This document shows, one piece after another, positions 1-5,973 of a stretch of DNA of 6,961 nt (positions within the stretch are counted from its first letter, which is position 1; each line of letters begins with the position of its first letter). Both the position numbers and the translations under genes were made by a program. The DNA is taken from assembly GCA_019746155.1 (NCBI GenBank), contig JAIESJ010000180.1:1-6961 (forward strand). The letters run 5' to 3'. The DNA comes from Burkholderiales bacterium. Its GTDB lineage: Bacteria; Pseudomonadota; Gammaproteobacteria; Burkholderiales; SG8-41. The notes beneath the pieces were generated by a model that was given only the letters and a program-made list of their open reading frames with translations, searched no databases and was not told the DNA's origin.

Positions 1-266
1 CGATCGCGATGCTGTTCGACGAGCCGACCTCGGCGCTCGACCCGGAAATGATCAACGAGGTGCTCGACGTGATGGTTGAGCTTGCGACCGAGGGCATGAC
101 CATGATGGTCGTCACCCACGAGATGGGGTTCGCACGCAAGGTCGCGCACCGCGTGATTTTCATGGACGAGGGCGAGATCGTCGAGGATGCGGCCAAGGAC
201 GAATTCTTCGGCAGCCCGCGCTCCGGGCGCGCGCAGCAGTTCCTGTCAAAAATCCTGCACCATTGA
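1..266 (+). CDS. gltL: Glutamate/aspartate ABC transporter ATP-binding protein, 3' part
   Basis: C-terminal part of the cytoplasmic ATPase that powers uptake of polar amino acids, most likely glutamate and aspartate. The gene runs in from the left edge; the reading frame is already open at base 3. What is visible is the Walker B aspartate and catalytic glutamate in LFDEPTSALDPE, including the D-loop SALD, then the switch histidine in VVTHEMGFAR about 30 residues later. The end, SGRAQQFLSKILHH, matches the ending I know for GltL (RAKDFLAKILH in E. coli) much better than GlnQ, which is why the glutamate/aspartate subtype is preferred. Walker A and the ABC signature lie outside the window. The matching permeases and binding protein would be expected upstream, and this looks like the last gene of that operon. 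Substrate is inferred from family resemblance only. Confidence 0.9.
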   Translation, partial: IAMLFDEPTSALDPEMINEVLDVMVELATEGMTMMVVTHEMGFARKVAHRVIFMDEGEIVEDAAKDEFFGSPRSGRAQQFLSKILHH

Positions 267-283
267 CCGGCAGCGCGCAGGGC

Positions 284-301
284 GCCGCCCGGACCGGCGG
301 C
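284..301 (+). repeat. GC-rich inverted repeat after gltL
   Basis: GCCGCC and GGCGGC form a perfect 6-bp stem around a 6-nt loop, 18 nt after the gltL stop. It could help end the upstream transcript, but no T-run follows directly (the nearest, 331-335, is about 30 nt further on), so a canonical intrinsic terminator is not supported. Confidence 0.3.
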
Positions 302-310
302 AAACCGGCG

Positions 311-316
311 TAGAAT
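311..316 (+). promoter_or_regulatory. Possible -10 element for the YkgJ-family gene
   Basis: TAGAAT matches the sigma-70 -10 consensus at five of six positions and sits 53 nt before the ATG at 370. No good -35 hexamer is visible at 16-18 nt upstream, so this is a weak prediction made from position and the -10 match alone. Confidence 0.2.
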
Positions 317-340
317 TCGTGCCTTGTTATTTTTTGCTTT

Positions 341-358
341 GGCGCGGGCCACCGCGCC
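341..358 (+). repeat. Hairpin in the leader of the YkgJ-family gene
   Basis: GGCGCGG and CCGCGCC form a perfect 7-bp stem with a GCCA tetraloop, ending 11 nt before the ATG at 370. A T-rich stretch lies before it (328-340) and an A-rich one after it, so neither strand has the hairpin-then-T-run of an intrinsic terminator. In the mRNA the stem would abut the ribosome-binding region, so an effect on translation is possible but not shown. Confidence 0.4.
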
Positions 359-369
359 CGTAAAACGAG

Positions 370-789
370 ATGCCAAAAAAATCCCGGGTAATCCCCATCA
401 AGGCAGTCACCGATACCCGCAACCAGCCGCGCCTGCGTTATGACTGCAGCAAATGCCCGGCCTACTGCTGCAGCTACTCACTGATCGAAGTCGGAAAACG
501 CGACATCGCCCGGCTGGCGCGGCATTTCAACCTGGGTTATCGGAAGGCCGAGCAACAATTTACGAAGTATGACGCGGGAACGAAAGTAAGAGTGCTGCGC
601 CACCAGCAGGACGAGCATTTCAGCACGGTTTGCCGCTTCCTCGACACCGAGAAACGTCGCTGCACCATCTACGAGGCCAGGCCGACGGTCTGCCGCGCCT
701 ATCCGGACACCACGCATTGCGGCTATTATGAATTCCTGAAGTTCGAGCGGGCGCAGCAGGGCGACCCGGAATTCATCGCGACGACCTGA
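370..789 (+). CDS. YkgJ-family cysteine-cluster (putative zinc/iron-chelating) protein
   Basis: A 139-residue cytoplasmic protein of the CxxCxxCC (YkgJ, UPF0153) family, whose members are proposed to bind zinc or an iron-sulfur cluster and whose biochemical role is not established. Eight cysteines are visible: C26, C29, C33 and C34 in YDCSKCPAYCC, then C88, C98, C108 and C117, the last group around the hallmark CTIYEARPTVCRAYP. The first cluster is spaced C-x2-C-x3-CC, one residue longer than the family's name motif. No signal peptide or membrane segment is seen. The ATG at 370 has only a weak ribosome site (CGAG directly before it), but no better start lies in frame, and the length suits a complete family member. 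It stands 103 nt after gltL and 207 nt before the DUF971 gene, so it may be monocistronic. Family assignment is firm; function is unknown. Confidence 0.88.
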   Translation: MPKKSRVIPIKAVTDTRNQPRLRYDCSKCPAYCCSYSLIEVGKRDIARLARHFNLGYRKAEQQFTKYDAGTKVRVLRHQQDEHFSTVCRFLDTEKRRCTIYEARPTVCRAYPDTTHCGYYEFLKFERAQQGDPEFIATT

Positions 790-866
790 TCGACCGTTAC
801 GAACTCGTTCGGCTGGTGCGCCTGACCGAAACAGGCTGGCCTTGCACCGCGCATCATCAAAGGTCA

Positions 867-886
867 ACCGGATATCCGCATCCGGT
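867..886 (+). repeat. Inverted repeat between the YkgJ and DUF971 genes
   Basis: ACCGGAT at 867-873 pairs with ATCCGGT at 880-886 (7 bp, 6-nt loop). Within it, CGGATATCCG at 869-878 is a perfect 10-bp palindrome that would form an alternative, dyad-symmetric site. There is no following T-run, so it is either a weak terminator structure for the YkgJ gene, a protein-binding dyad, or chance in GC-rich DNA. The rest of the 207-nt gap (790-996) holds no convincing gene. Confidence 0.3.
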
Positions 887-962
887 GCTTGCGGCCGCTT
901 GCCGCACTCTGTCCCGTCAATCGCGGTTCGCTGCGAGTATGGTGGCGCGCCCCTTAGGTGGT

Positions 963-968
963 TACAAT
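963..968 (+). promoter_or_regulatory. Possible -10 element for the DUF971 gene and downstream cassette
   Basis: TACAAT matches five of six -10 consensus bases and lies 28 nt before the ATG at 997, a typical distance for a short leader. A matching -35 hexamer is not evident at 16-18 nt upstream. If real, this would be the promoter that reads through DUF971 into the radical SAM and ATP-grasp genes. Confidence 0.25.
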
Positions 969-996
969 AGGCCAATTGCGAAGACAGGGAACTCTC

Positions 997-1404
997 ATGG
1001 CAGGCTTGGACAAAACCACCCCCCCCCCGACTGAAATCAAGCTGCATCAGAAATCGCGCGTGCTGGAAATTACTTTCGCCGACGGCAAGCACTTCAAGTT
1101 GCCCTACGAGTTCTTGCGCGTTTATTCACCCTCGGCGGAAGTGCGCGGCCACGGGCCAGGACAGGAAGTGCTGCAAATCGGCAAGAAAAATGTCGAGATC
1201 ACCCATATCGAGCCGGTGGGCACGTATGCGGTGCAACCGGTATTTTCCGACGGCCACGATACCGGTATTTATTCCTGGGATTATCTCTATAGCCTGGGCA
1301 TGAACCAGGACACAATGTGGCAACACTACCTGCAGCGCATGGAAGAGGCGGGCGCAAGCCGGGAGCCCCTGGATGCCTTCCAGGAACGCCCCAAATCAAA
1401 ATAG
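997..1404 (+). CDS. DUF971 domain protein
   Basis: A 135-residue single-domain protein of the DUF971 family, the small fold also found at the N-terminus of gamma-butyrobetaine hydroxylase and fused to some Mrp/ApbC iron-sulfur carrier proteins. Its stand-alone role is unknown. Typical features seen are LEITFADGKHFKLPYEFLRVYSPSAEV (given here as LEITFADGKHFKLPYEFL then RVYSPSAEV) near residues 24-50 and YAVQPVFSDGHDTGIYSWDYL around residues 76-97 (YAVQPVFSDGHDTG then IYSWDYL). The ATG at 997 is chosen because AGGGA (986-990) lies 6 nt before it; the frame is open further upstream to 958, but without family-like sequence. The start region contains a run of ten C residues (1019-1028) coding for part of TTPPP. 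The last 32 nt overlap the likely start of the radical SAM gene, which points to co-transcription. In related bacteria I recall this gene next to ubiE, which is not the case here. Confidence 0.88.
   Translation: MAGLDKTTPPPTEIKLHQKSRVLEITFADGKHFKLPYEFLRVYSPSAEVRGHGPGQEVLQIGKKNVEITHIEPVGTYAVQPVFSDGHDTGIYSWDYLYSLGMNQDTMWQHYLQRMEEAGASREPLDAFQERPKSK
1361..1365 (+). promoter_or_regulatory. Ribosome-binding site supporting the radical SAM start at 1373
   Basis: GGGAG lies 7 nt before the ATG at 1373, inside the DUF971 gene. The alternative in-frame ATG at 1412 (8 nt after the DUF971 stop) has no comparable site, so the upstream start with a 32-nt overlap is preferred, though not proven. Confidence 0.45.
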
Positions 1405-2881
1405 CCACGGTATGGATAGCCACAGCGATTCCTGCCTGCTAAACAGCGCCAGCGAAGACGAAGAATATCGGGCAAATCCCGCTGCGCTGTTCAAGGTCGT
1501 ACTGATCAACCCTTATGAGCTGGGCCGGCAGCCGTTCGGCCTGGCCGAGCCGAACGCCTGGTTGAAGCAGGCCGGATTTGACGTGCGGTGCAGTGACCTC
1601 TCTTTGCAGAAACTCGATCCGGCATTGCTCTCCGGCGCGCGGCTGGTGGCGCTGTATGTCGGCATGCACACCGCCACCCGCATCGCGGTCGAAGCCATCC
1701 CGCGCATCCGTGACATGGCGCCGCACGCGCATCTATGCGTCTACGGCCTGTATGCGCCGATGAACCAGCAGCTGCTGCGCGGCCTCGGCGTGAAAACCAT
1801 ACTGGGCGGCGAGTTTGAGCCGGGGCTGGTGAGCCTGGCGCAGCGGCTGCGCGCCGGGGACGCGTGCGACGTGCAAATCGAGCCCGTGGTGAATCTGGCC
1901 AAAATAGAATTCATGACGCCCGACCGCTCCGGCCTGCCGCGCCTGCACCGTTACGCCCATTTGATATTGCCGGACGGCGGTAAGAAAATGACGGGCTTCA
2001 TCGACGCAAGCCGAGGCTGCAAGCACCTGTGCCGCCACTGCCCGGTGGTGCCGGTCTATCAGGGCAAGTTCCGCGTGGTGCCAGTCGAGGTGGTGATGGC
2101 GGACATCTCGCAGCAGGTGCAAGCGGGTGCTGCGCATGTTTCCTTCGGCGACCCGGATTTTTTCAACGGCCCGACCCATGCCATGAAAGTGGTGGCGGCG
2201 ATGCACGCCGAATTTCCCGACCTGAGCTTCGACGCCACCATCAAGATTCAGCACCTCATCGACCACGCCGAACTGCTGCCCGCGCTCAAGGCGGCGGGTT
2301 GTCTATTCATCACTGCGGCGGTCGAGTCGGTGGACGATAAGGTGCTGGAGTACTTCGCCAAAAACCACACGCGCGCCGACTTCGAACGCGCTTTGCAACT
2401 GTGCCGTGAAGCGGGCATATTCCTGGCGCCAACGTTTGTGGCATTCACGCCCTGGACCACGTTGGAGGGCTACCTCGACCTGCTGCGCGCGCTGGTGCGT
2501 TTGCGTTTAGTAGAGGCAGTGCCGCCGATTCAGCTGTGCATACGCCTGCTCGTGCCGGAAGGCTCCTATTTGCTGCGGCTGCCCGGTTTCCGGGAAATGA
2601 TCGGGGCGTTCGATGCGAAATTGCTCGGCTATCCGTGGCGGCACGCCGATCCTCGCGTGGACGCTTTGCAGCAGGCGGTGCAAGCCTGTGCCGCGCAAGG
2701 CGATCAACAGGGATGGGCGCGCAGCGACATATTCGGGCGAATCTGGCGGCTCGCGCACGACGCGCTCGGCCTCGAAGCGCCGCAACTTACTCGGGCGGAT
2801 TTTGGCGAACCCATCGCACGCCTGTCCGAGCCCTGGTACTGCTGCTCCGAGCCCACCGAGCAACAACTGCAAAGCTTTTGA
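1373..2881 (+). CDS. B12-binding-domain radical SAM protein with CCSEP tail
   Basis: A 502-residue radical SAM enzyme. Residues about 41-160 form a Rossmann-like cobalamin-binding-type domain (starts KVVLINPYELGRQPFGLAEP; includes GGEFEPGL at 145-152). The catalytic core follows: DASRGCKHLCRHCP carries C216, C220 and C223, the C-x3-C-x2-C ligands of the SAM-binding [4Fe-4S] cluster, then SFGDPDFFN (257-265), KIQHLI (291-296) and AAVES (315-319), as in B12-type radical SAM proteins. The cobalamin domain lacks the DxHxxG histidine motif, so any cobalamin would bind without that lower ligand. The C-terminus has WYCCSEP with adjacent C490 and C491, eight residues from the end. I recall a family named for a CUAEP/CCAEP tail; this appears to be a CCSEP variant with no selenocysteine. 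Start: ATG 1373 (with GGGAG upstream) or ATG 1412, giving 489 residues; the first 35 residues look poorly conserved either way. It is paired with the ATP-grasp gene 10 nt downstream. The substrate is unknown; methylation or C-C bond formation is possible by family analogy. Confidence 0.9.
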   Translation: MPSRNAPNQNSHGMDSHSDSCLLNSASEDEEYRANPAALFKVVLINPYELGRQPFGLAEPNAWLKQAGFDVRCSDLSLQKLDPALLSGARLVALYVGMHTATRIAVEAIPRIRDMAPHAHLCVYGLYAPMNQQLLRGLGVKTILGGEFEPGLVSLAQRLRAGDACDVQIEPVVNLAKIEFMTPDRSGLPRLHRYAHLILPDGGKKMTGFIDASRGCKHLCRHCPVVPVYQGKFRVVPVEVVMADISQQVQAGAAHVSFGDPDFFNGPTHAMKVVAAMHAEFPDLSFDATIKIQHLIDHAELLPALKAAGCLFITAAVESVDDKVLEYFAKNHTRADFERALQLCREAGIFLAPTFVAFTPWTTLEGYLDLLRALVRLRLVEAVPPIQLCIRLLVPEGSYLLRLPGFREMIGAFDAKLLGYPWRHADPRVDALQQAVQACAAQGDQQGWARSDIFGRIWRLAHDALGLEAPQLTRADFGEPIARLSEPWYCCSEPTEQQLQSF

Positions 2882-2891
2882 GCGGCCGGCC

Positions 2892-4145
2892 GTGAAGCGC
2901 GTTCTGCTGCTGCTGCCGACCGCCAGTTACCGTAACGAGGATTTTCTCGCCGCCGCAAAAAAATTGAATGTGGACATTATCAGTGCCGCGGATTACTGCC
3001 ATCAACTCGCGCCGCTATGGGGCATGAGTCCGATTCAAGCGGTGCCGTTCGATCAGCCTGAAGTCGCGCTAAAGCAGGTGCTGGCCGCACTGGGACGCGA
3101 GCCCGACGCGGTGCTGGCGGTGGACGACGCCGGCCTGGAACTGGCGGCGCTGCTGCGCGAACGCTTGCACCTGCCGGGCAATCCGCCCGCGGCGGTGCGG
3201 CTGACACGCGACAAGCTGGCGTTTCGCCGCTTGCTGCAAAGCGGCGGCCTGAACTGTCCGGATTTTTATCACCTCGGCAACGACGCGCAGACCGCAACAC
3301 TACTGCCGCCACTGCAATTTCCAGTGGTCGTTAAAGCGCGCCGGCTTTCTGCCAGTCGCGGCGTGATTCGCGCCGACACGCCGCGGGCATACATACAAGC
3401 CGTGCAATGGGTGCGCGGCATACAGATCAAAGCCGATCGCGACGCCGCCAAGCTCGGCCTGGTCGTGGAAAGCTTCATCCCGGGCCGCGAATATGCGCTG
3501 GAGGGCCTGCTGCAAGACGGGCGTTTGCAGGTGCTGGCGCTATTCGATAAGCCGGACCCCTTGGACGGCCCCTATTTCGAGGAAACTCTGTACATCACGC
3601 CGTCACGCCTGCCGCAAGCGAAGCAGGACGAGATCGCGCAAACTGTACAACGCGCCTGCGAACTGGCCGGGCTGACCAGCGGCCCCGTCCATGCCGAAAT
3701 GCGCGTGAACGAACAAGGCGTATGGCTGCTGGAAATCGCCGCGCGCTCCATCGGCGGGCTGTGCGGCAGGGTACTGCGGCATGCGCTGGGCATGAGCCTG
3801 GAAGAATTGATCCTGCGCCATGCCCTGAACCAACCCTTGCCGCAGGTGCAATACGGGGAGGCCGGCGGCGTGATGATGATCCCGATTCCCGGACACGGCA
3901 TTTTCCAGGGCGCGCGCAACCTCGAAGCCGCGCTGCAAGTCGCCGGCATCAGCGACATCCAGATCACCGCCACCCCCGGCCAAATCATTGCGCCGCCGCC
4001 GGAAGGCGCGGGCTACCTGGGCTTCATCTTCGCGCACGGCATCTCGCCGGACACGGTTGAATCCAGTCTGCGACAAGCGCACCAGCGGCTCGTGTTCGAA
4101 ATCCGGGCGGATATTCCCGTCAACCAGGCGAATTGCCCGACGTAA
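2892..4145 (+). CDS. ATP-grasp ligase, partner of the radical SAM protein
   Basis: A 417-residue cytoplasmic enzyme of the ATP-grasp superfamily, of the kind that activates a carboxylate as an acyl phosphate and joins it to an amine or other nucleophile. An N-terminal pre-grasp domain (VKRVLLLLPTASYRNEDF) is followed by RLTRDKLAFRRLL (103-115), VVVKARRLSASRGV (145-158) with the likely ATP-binding K148, the hinge VVESFIPGREY (191-201), and metal ligands E269 (HAEMR) and E281 (LLEIAARSIGG). Where many relatives have Glu-x-Asn, this one has E281-I-A. Residues about 325-405 look like the C-terminal domain of L-amino-acid ligase-like proteins (GHGIFQG, TATPGQ, GYLGFIFAHG). The start is taken as GTG 2892, 10 nt after the upstream stop; the frame stays open back to an ATG at 2613, but those 93 residues are Arg/Ser-rich, overlap the radical SAM gene and look non-coding. 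Spacing suggests translational coupling. Substrates cannot be read from the sequence. Confidence 0.88.
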   Translation: MKRVLLLLPTASYRNEDFLAAAKKLNVDIISAADYCHQLAPLWGMSPIQAVPFDQPEVALKQVLAALGREPDAVLAVDDAGLELAALLRERLHLPGNPPAAVRLTRDKLAFRRLLQSGGLNCPDFYHLGNDAQTATLLPPLQFPVVVKARRLSASRGVIRADTPRAYIQAVQWVRGIQIKADRDAAKLGLVVESFIPGREYALEGLLQDGRLQVLALFDKPDPLDGPYFEETLYITPSRLPQAKQDEIAQTVQRACELAGLTSGPVHAEMRVNEQGVWLLEIAARSIGGLCGRVLRHALGMSLEELILRHALNQPLPQVQYGEAGGVMMIPIPGHGIFQGARNLEAALQVAGISDIQITATPGQIIAPPPEGAGYLGFIFAHGISPDTVESSLRQAHQRLVFEIRADIPVNQANCPT

Positions 4146-4147
4146 AC

Positions 4148-4163
4148 CCGGCTACTCCGCCGG
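4148..4163 (+). repeat. Short inverted repeat after the ATP-grasp gene
   Basis: CCGGC (4148-4152) and GCCGG (4159-4163) can form a 5-bp stem with a 6-nt loop, starting 3 nt after the stop codon. No T-run follows, so it is at best a weak, non-canonical end to the cassette transcript. Confidence 0.2.
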
Positions 4164-4193
4164 AGCGCGCAGGTCGGGATAATTCTCTTTCAC

Positions 4194-4220
4194 TTGACGA
4201 TCCTTGCCATGAGCTATCCT
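4194..4220 (+). promoter_or_regulatory. Candidate sigma-70 promoter before the solute-binding protein gene
   Basis: TTGACG (4194-4199, five of six -35 bases) and TATCCT (4215-4220, four of six -10 bases) are separated by 15 nt, slightly short of the optimum. The local sequence from about 4175 to 4250 is noticeably AT-richer than the genes on either side, which fits a promoter. It would leave a leader of roughly 115 nt and make the ABC importer a transcription unit separate from the radical SAM cassette. The sequence TATCCTTG recurs at 4305-4312, closer to the gene, and might mark a second start. Confidence 0.35.
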
Positions 4221-4341
4221 TGAAAATTGTGTATGCAATGAATTAAGACCGCGGCGTACTCCGGGCCGCCTGCCTGCCGCGCTCACAGATGCAGAAAACT
4301 GCGGTATCCTTGGCCGGTCTGGGCACGCCAACGGGAACGCG

Positions 4342-5970
4342 ATGAAAATTTTACTCTGCACGGGTGCCGCGATGCACCCGCTCATGCAGTCTGTCCGGCA
4401 CGGCGTATCGGTCTCGCGGGTGCTGGCCGGACTGTTCTTTTCTGCTGCGCTGGCCATCAATGCGGGCGCTGCCGAACTGAATATCGGGTTGAGCGCGGAC
4501 GTCACGACATTCGACCCGCACTTCGTCGCCGCGCAACCCAATCTCACAGCTCAAAAGCATGTATTCGACGCCCTCGTCTCCGTCGACGAGCGCGGACGGC
4601 CGGTCCCGGGTCTGGCTTCGTGGCGCACGCCCGACCCGCTGACCTGGGAATTCACGCTGCGCAAGGGTGTAAAGTTTCACGATGGCAGCGAACTCACCAC
4701 CGAGGACGTCGCCTACTCGCTGGAGCGGCCGCTCGCCATTACCGGCAGCCCCGGCGGCTACGCCGCCTACGTCCGCCCCATCGTGGCCAGGGAAATCGTC
4801 GACCGTTACACGATACGCCTCAGGACCGCTGCGCCCTACGGCGCCGTTCCCCAGGATCTGAGTGAAGTGATGATCGTATCGAAAAAAGCCGCCTCGCACG
4901 CAACCGGCGAGAACTTCGATTCCGGCAAGGCGGCAATCGGCACCGGGCCCTACAAGCTCGCGCGCTTCTCGCGCGGCAACCGCATCGAACTGGTGCGTCA
5001 TGACGAGTACTGGGGCGGACGCCTGCCCTGGGCCAAGGTGACACTGCACATCCTGCCGAGCGATCCGGTGCGCACCGCCGCGCTGCTCTCCGGGCAGCTC
5101 GATGCCATAGAGCACGTGCCCACGGCGGACCTCGCCCGGCTGCGCCAGAACCCCGCGTTTCGGCTGGAGCAGGCGGTGTCGTGGCGCACCATCTTTCTGC
5201 ACCTCGACCAGTATCGCGATCAACCTCCCGGCGTGACCGACAAGGCGGGTAAACCTCTCGCCCGCAATCCGTTCAAGGACATTCGCGTGCGCCGCGCCAT
5301 GTCCAAGGCGATCAACCGCAAGGCGATCGCCGAGCGCGTGATGGAAGGGCTCGCGCTGCCCGCAGCCAACGTCGTCTCGCCCAGCGTCTTCGGACACGAT
5401 CCGGCGGTGAAGCCCGAGCCCTACGATCCGGAAGGCGCAAGAAAGCTACTGGCCGAAGCCGGTTATCCCGACGGCTTTGCCGTGACGCTCGCCACGCCCA
5501 ACAACCGCTACGTGAACGACGAACAGGTCGCGCAGGCGGTGGCGCAGATGTTCTCGCGCATCGGCATCGCAACCAGGGTCGAGGCGATGCCATTGTCCGC
5601 CTATTTCGGCAAGGCGCGCAGCCGCGAATTCGGCCTGGCGCTGCTGGGCTGGGGATCGCTCGCGGCCGACCTCGCGCTGCGCTCGCTCGCGGGAACCCCC
5701 AACGCGGAAAAAGGATATGGCGCCTGGAACTGGGGCGGCTATGCCAATCCCGGGCTCGATCAACTCATAGCGCAAGCGCTCGCTACGGTCGACCTCGGCA
5801 AGCGTGAAGCGCTGGCGCGCAGTGCCAGCGCGCTGGCCGCGCGCGAAGTCGCCTTCATTCCATTGCATTACCAGATCGTCACCTGGGCGATGAAAAAATC
5901 GATTGCCTATACCGCGCGCACCGACGAGTTCACCTTCGCGCACCACTTCCGCCCGCAACAACATCCTTAG
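4342..5970 (+). CDS. ABC transporter solute-binding protein, family 5 (DppA/OppA-like)
   Basis: Periplasmic receptor that delivers peptides or similar solutes to the adjacent permease. The 542-residue length is usual for family 5. A signal peptide is visible: basic stretch around R19-R26, hydrophobic core VLAGLFFSAALAI, and a likely cleavage near AGAA|ELN at about residue 44. The mature part starts LNIGLSADVTTFDPH, the typical first strand, followed by the family signature region KFHDGSELTTEDVAYSLER (111-129), GTGPYKL (200-206), the repeated-contact region RVRRAMSKAINRKAI (315-329) and YDPEGARKLLAEAGYPDG (361-378). ATG 4342 is chosen because GGGAA sits 4 nt before it, but this gives an unusually long n-region; ATG 4372 or 4384 would give a more ordinary signal peptide. 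No lipobox cysteine is seen at the cleavage site, so it should be soluble. The exact ligand (dipeptide, oligopeptide, glutathione, nickel or opine-like) cannot be decided. Confidence 0.92.
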   Translation: MKILLCTGAAMHPLMQSVRHGVSVSRVLAGLFFSAALAINAGAAELNIGLSADVTTFDPHFVAAQPNLTAQKHVFDALVSVDERGRPVPGLASWRTPDPLTWEFTLRKGVKFHDGSELTTEDVAYSLERPLAITGSPGGYAAYVRPIVAREIVDRYTIRLRTAAPYGAVPQDLSEVMIVSKKAASHATGENFDSGKAAIGTGPYKLARFSRGNRIELVRHDEYWGGRLPWAKVTLHILPSDPVRTAALLSGQLDAIEHVPTADLARLRQNPAFRLEQAVSWRTIFLHLDQYRDQPPGVTDKAGKPLARNPFKDIRVRRAMSKAINRKAIAERVMEGLALPAANVVSPSVFGHDPAVKPEPYDPEGARKLLAEAGYPDGFAVTLATPNNRYVNDEQVAQAVAQMFSRIGIATRVEAMPLSAYFGKARSREFGLALLGWGSLAADLALRSLAGTPNAEKGYGAWNWGGYANPGLDQLIAQALATVDLGKREALARSASALAAREVAFIPLHYQIVTWAMKKSIAYTARTDEFTFAHHFRPQQHP

Positions 5971-5973
5971 CTG

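Noticed and set aside
284..358. Intrinsic terminator for gltL formed by one of the two hairpins in the gap
   Set aside because: Neither hairpin is followed by a T-run on the + strand, and on the minus strand the tract after the 341-358 hairpin is A-rich, so neither orientation fits.
783..1034. Possible continuation of the YkgJ protein in a shifted frame (starts DLIDRYELVRLV)
   Set aside because: The YkgJ protein already has all its cysteines and a natural end after FIATT; the shifted frame soon becomes featureless and runs through the DUF971 start.
478..1092. Minus-strand open frame of 204 codons across the YkgJ gene, gap and DUF971 start
   Set aside because: No family resemblance or ribosome site, and it overlaps two recognised genes; coding-strand bias explains it.
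2613..2891. Upstream extension of the ATP-grasp gene by 93 residues to an ATG
   Set aside because: The extension is Arg/Ser-rich, overlaps the conserved end of the radical SAM gene, and precedes a natural pre-grasp N-terminus at the GTG at 2892.
4289..4345. 18-codon frame (MQKTAVSLAGLGTPTGTR) whose stop overlaps the binding-protein ATG as ATGA
   Set aside because: It could be a coupled leader or a tiny precursor peptide, but there is no Shine-Dalgarno sequence before it and no cysteine or core-like motif, so it is not supported as a gene.
4351..5397. Long open frame on the minus strand (348 codons) inside the solute-binding protein gene
   Set aside because: It lies wholly antisense to a clear family 5 gene, its translation is Gly/Arg/Val-rich without any recognisable domain, and such frames are common opposite GC-rich genes with strong third-position bias.
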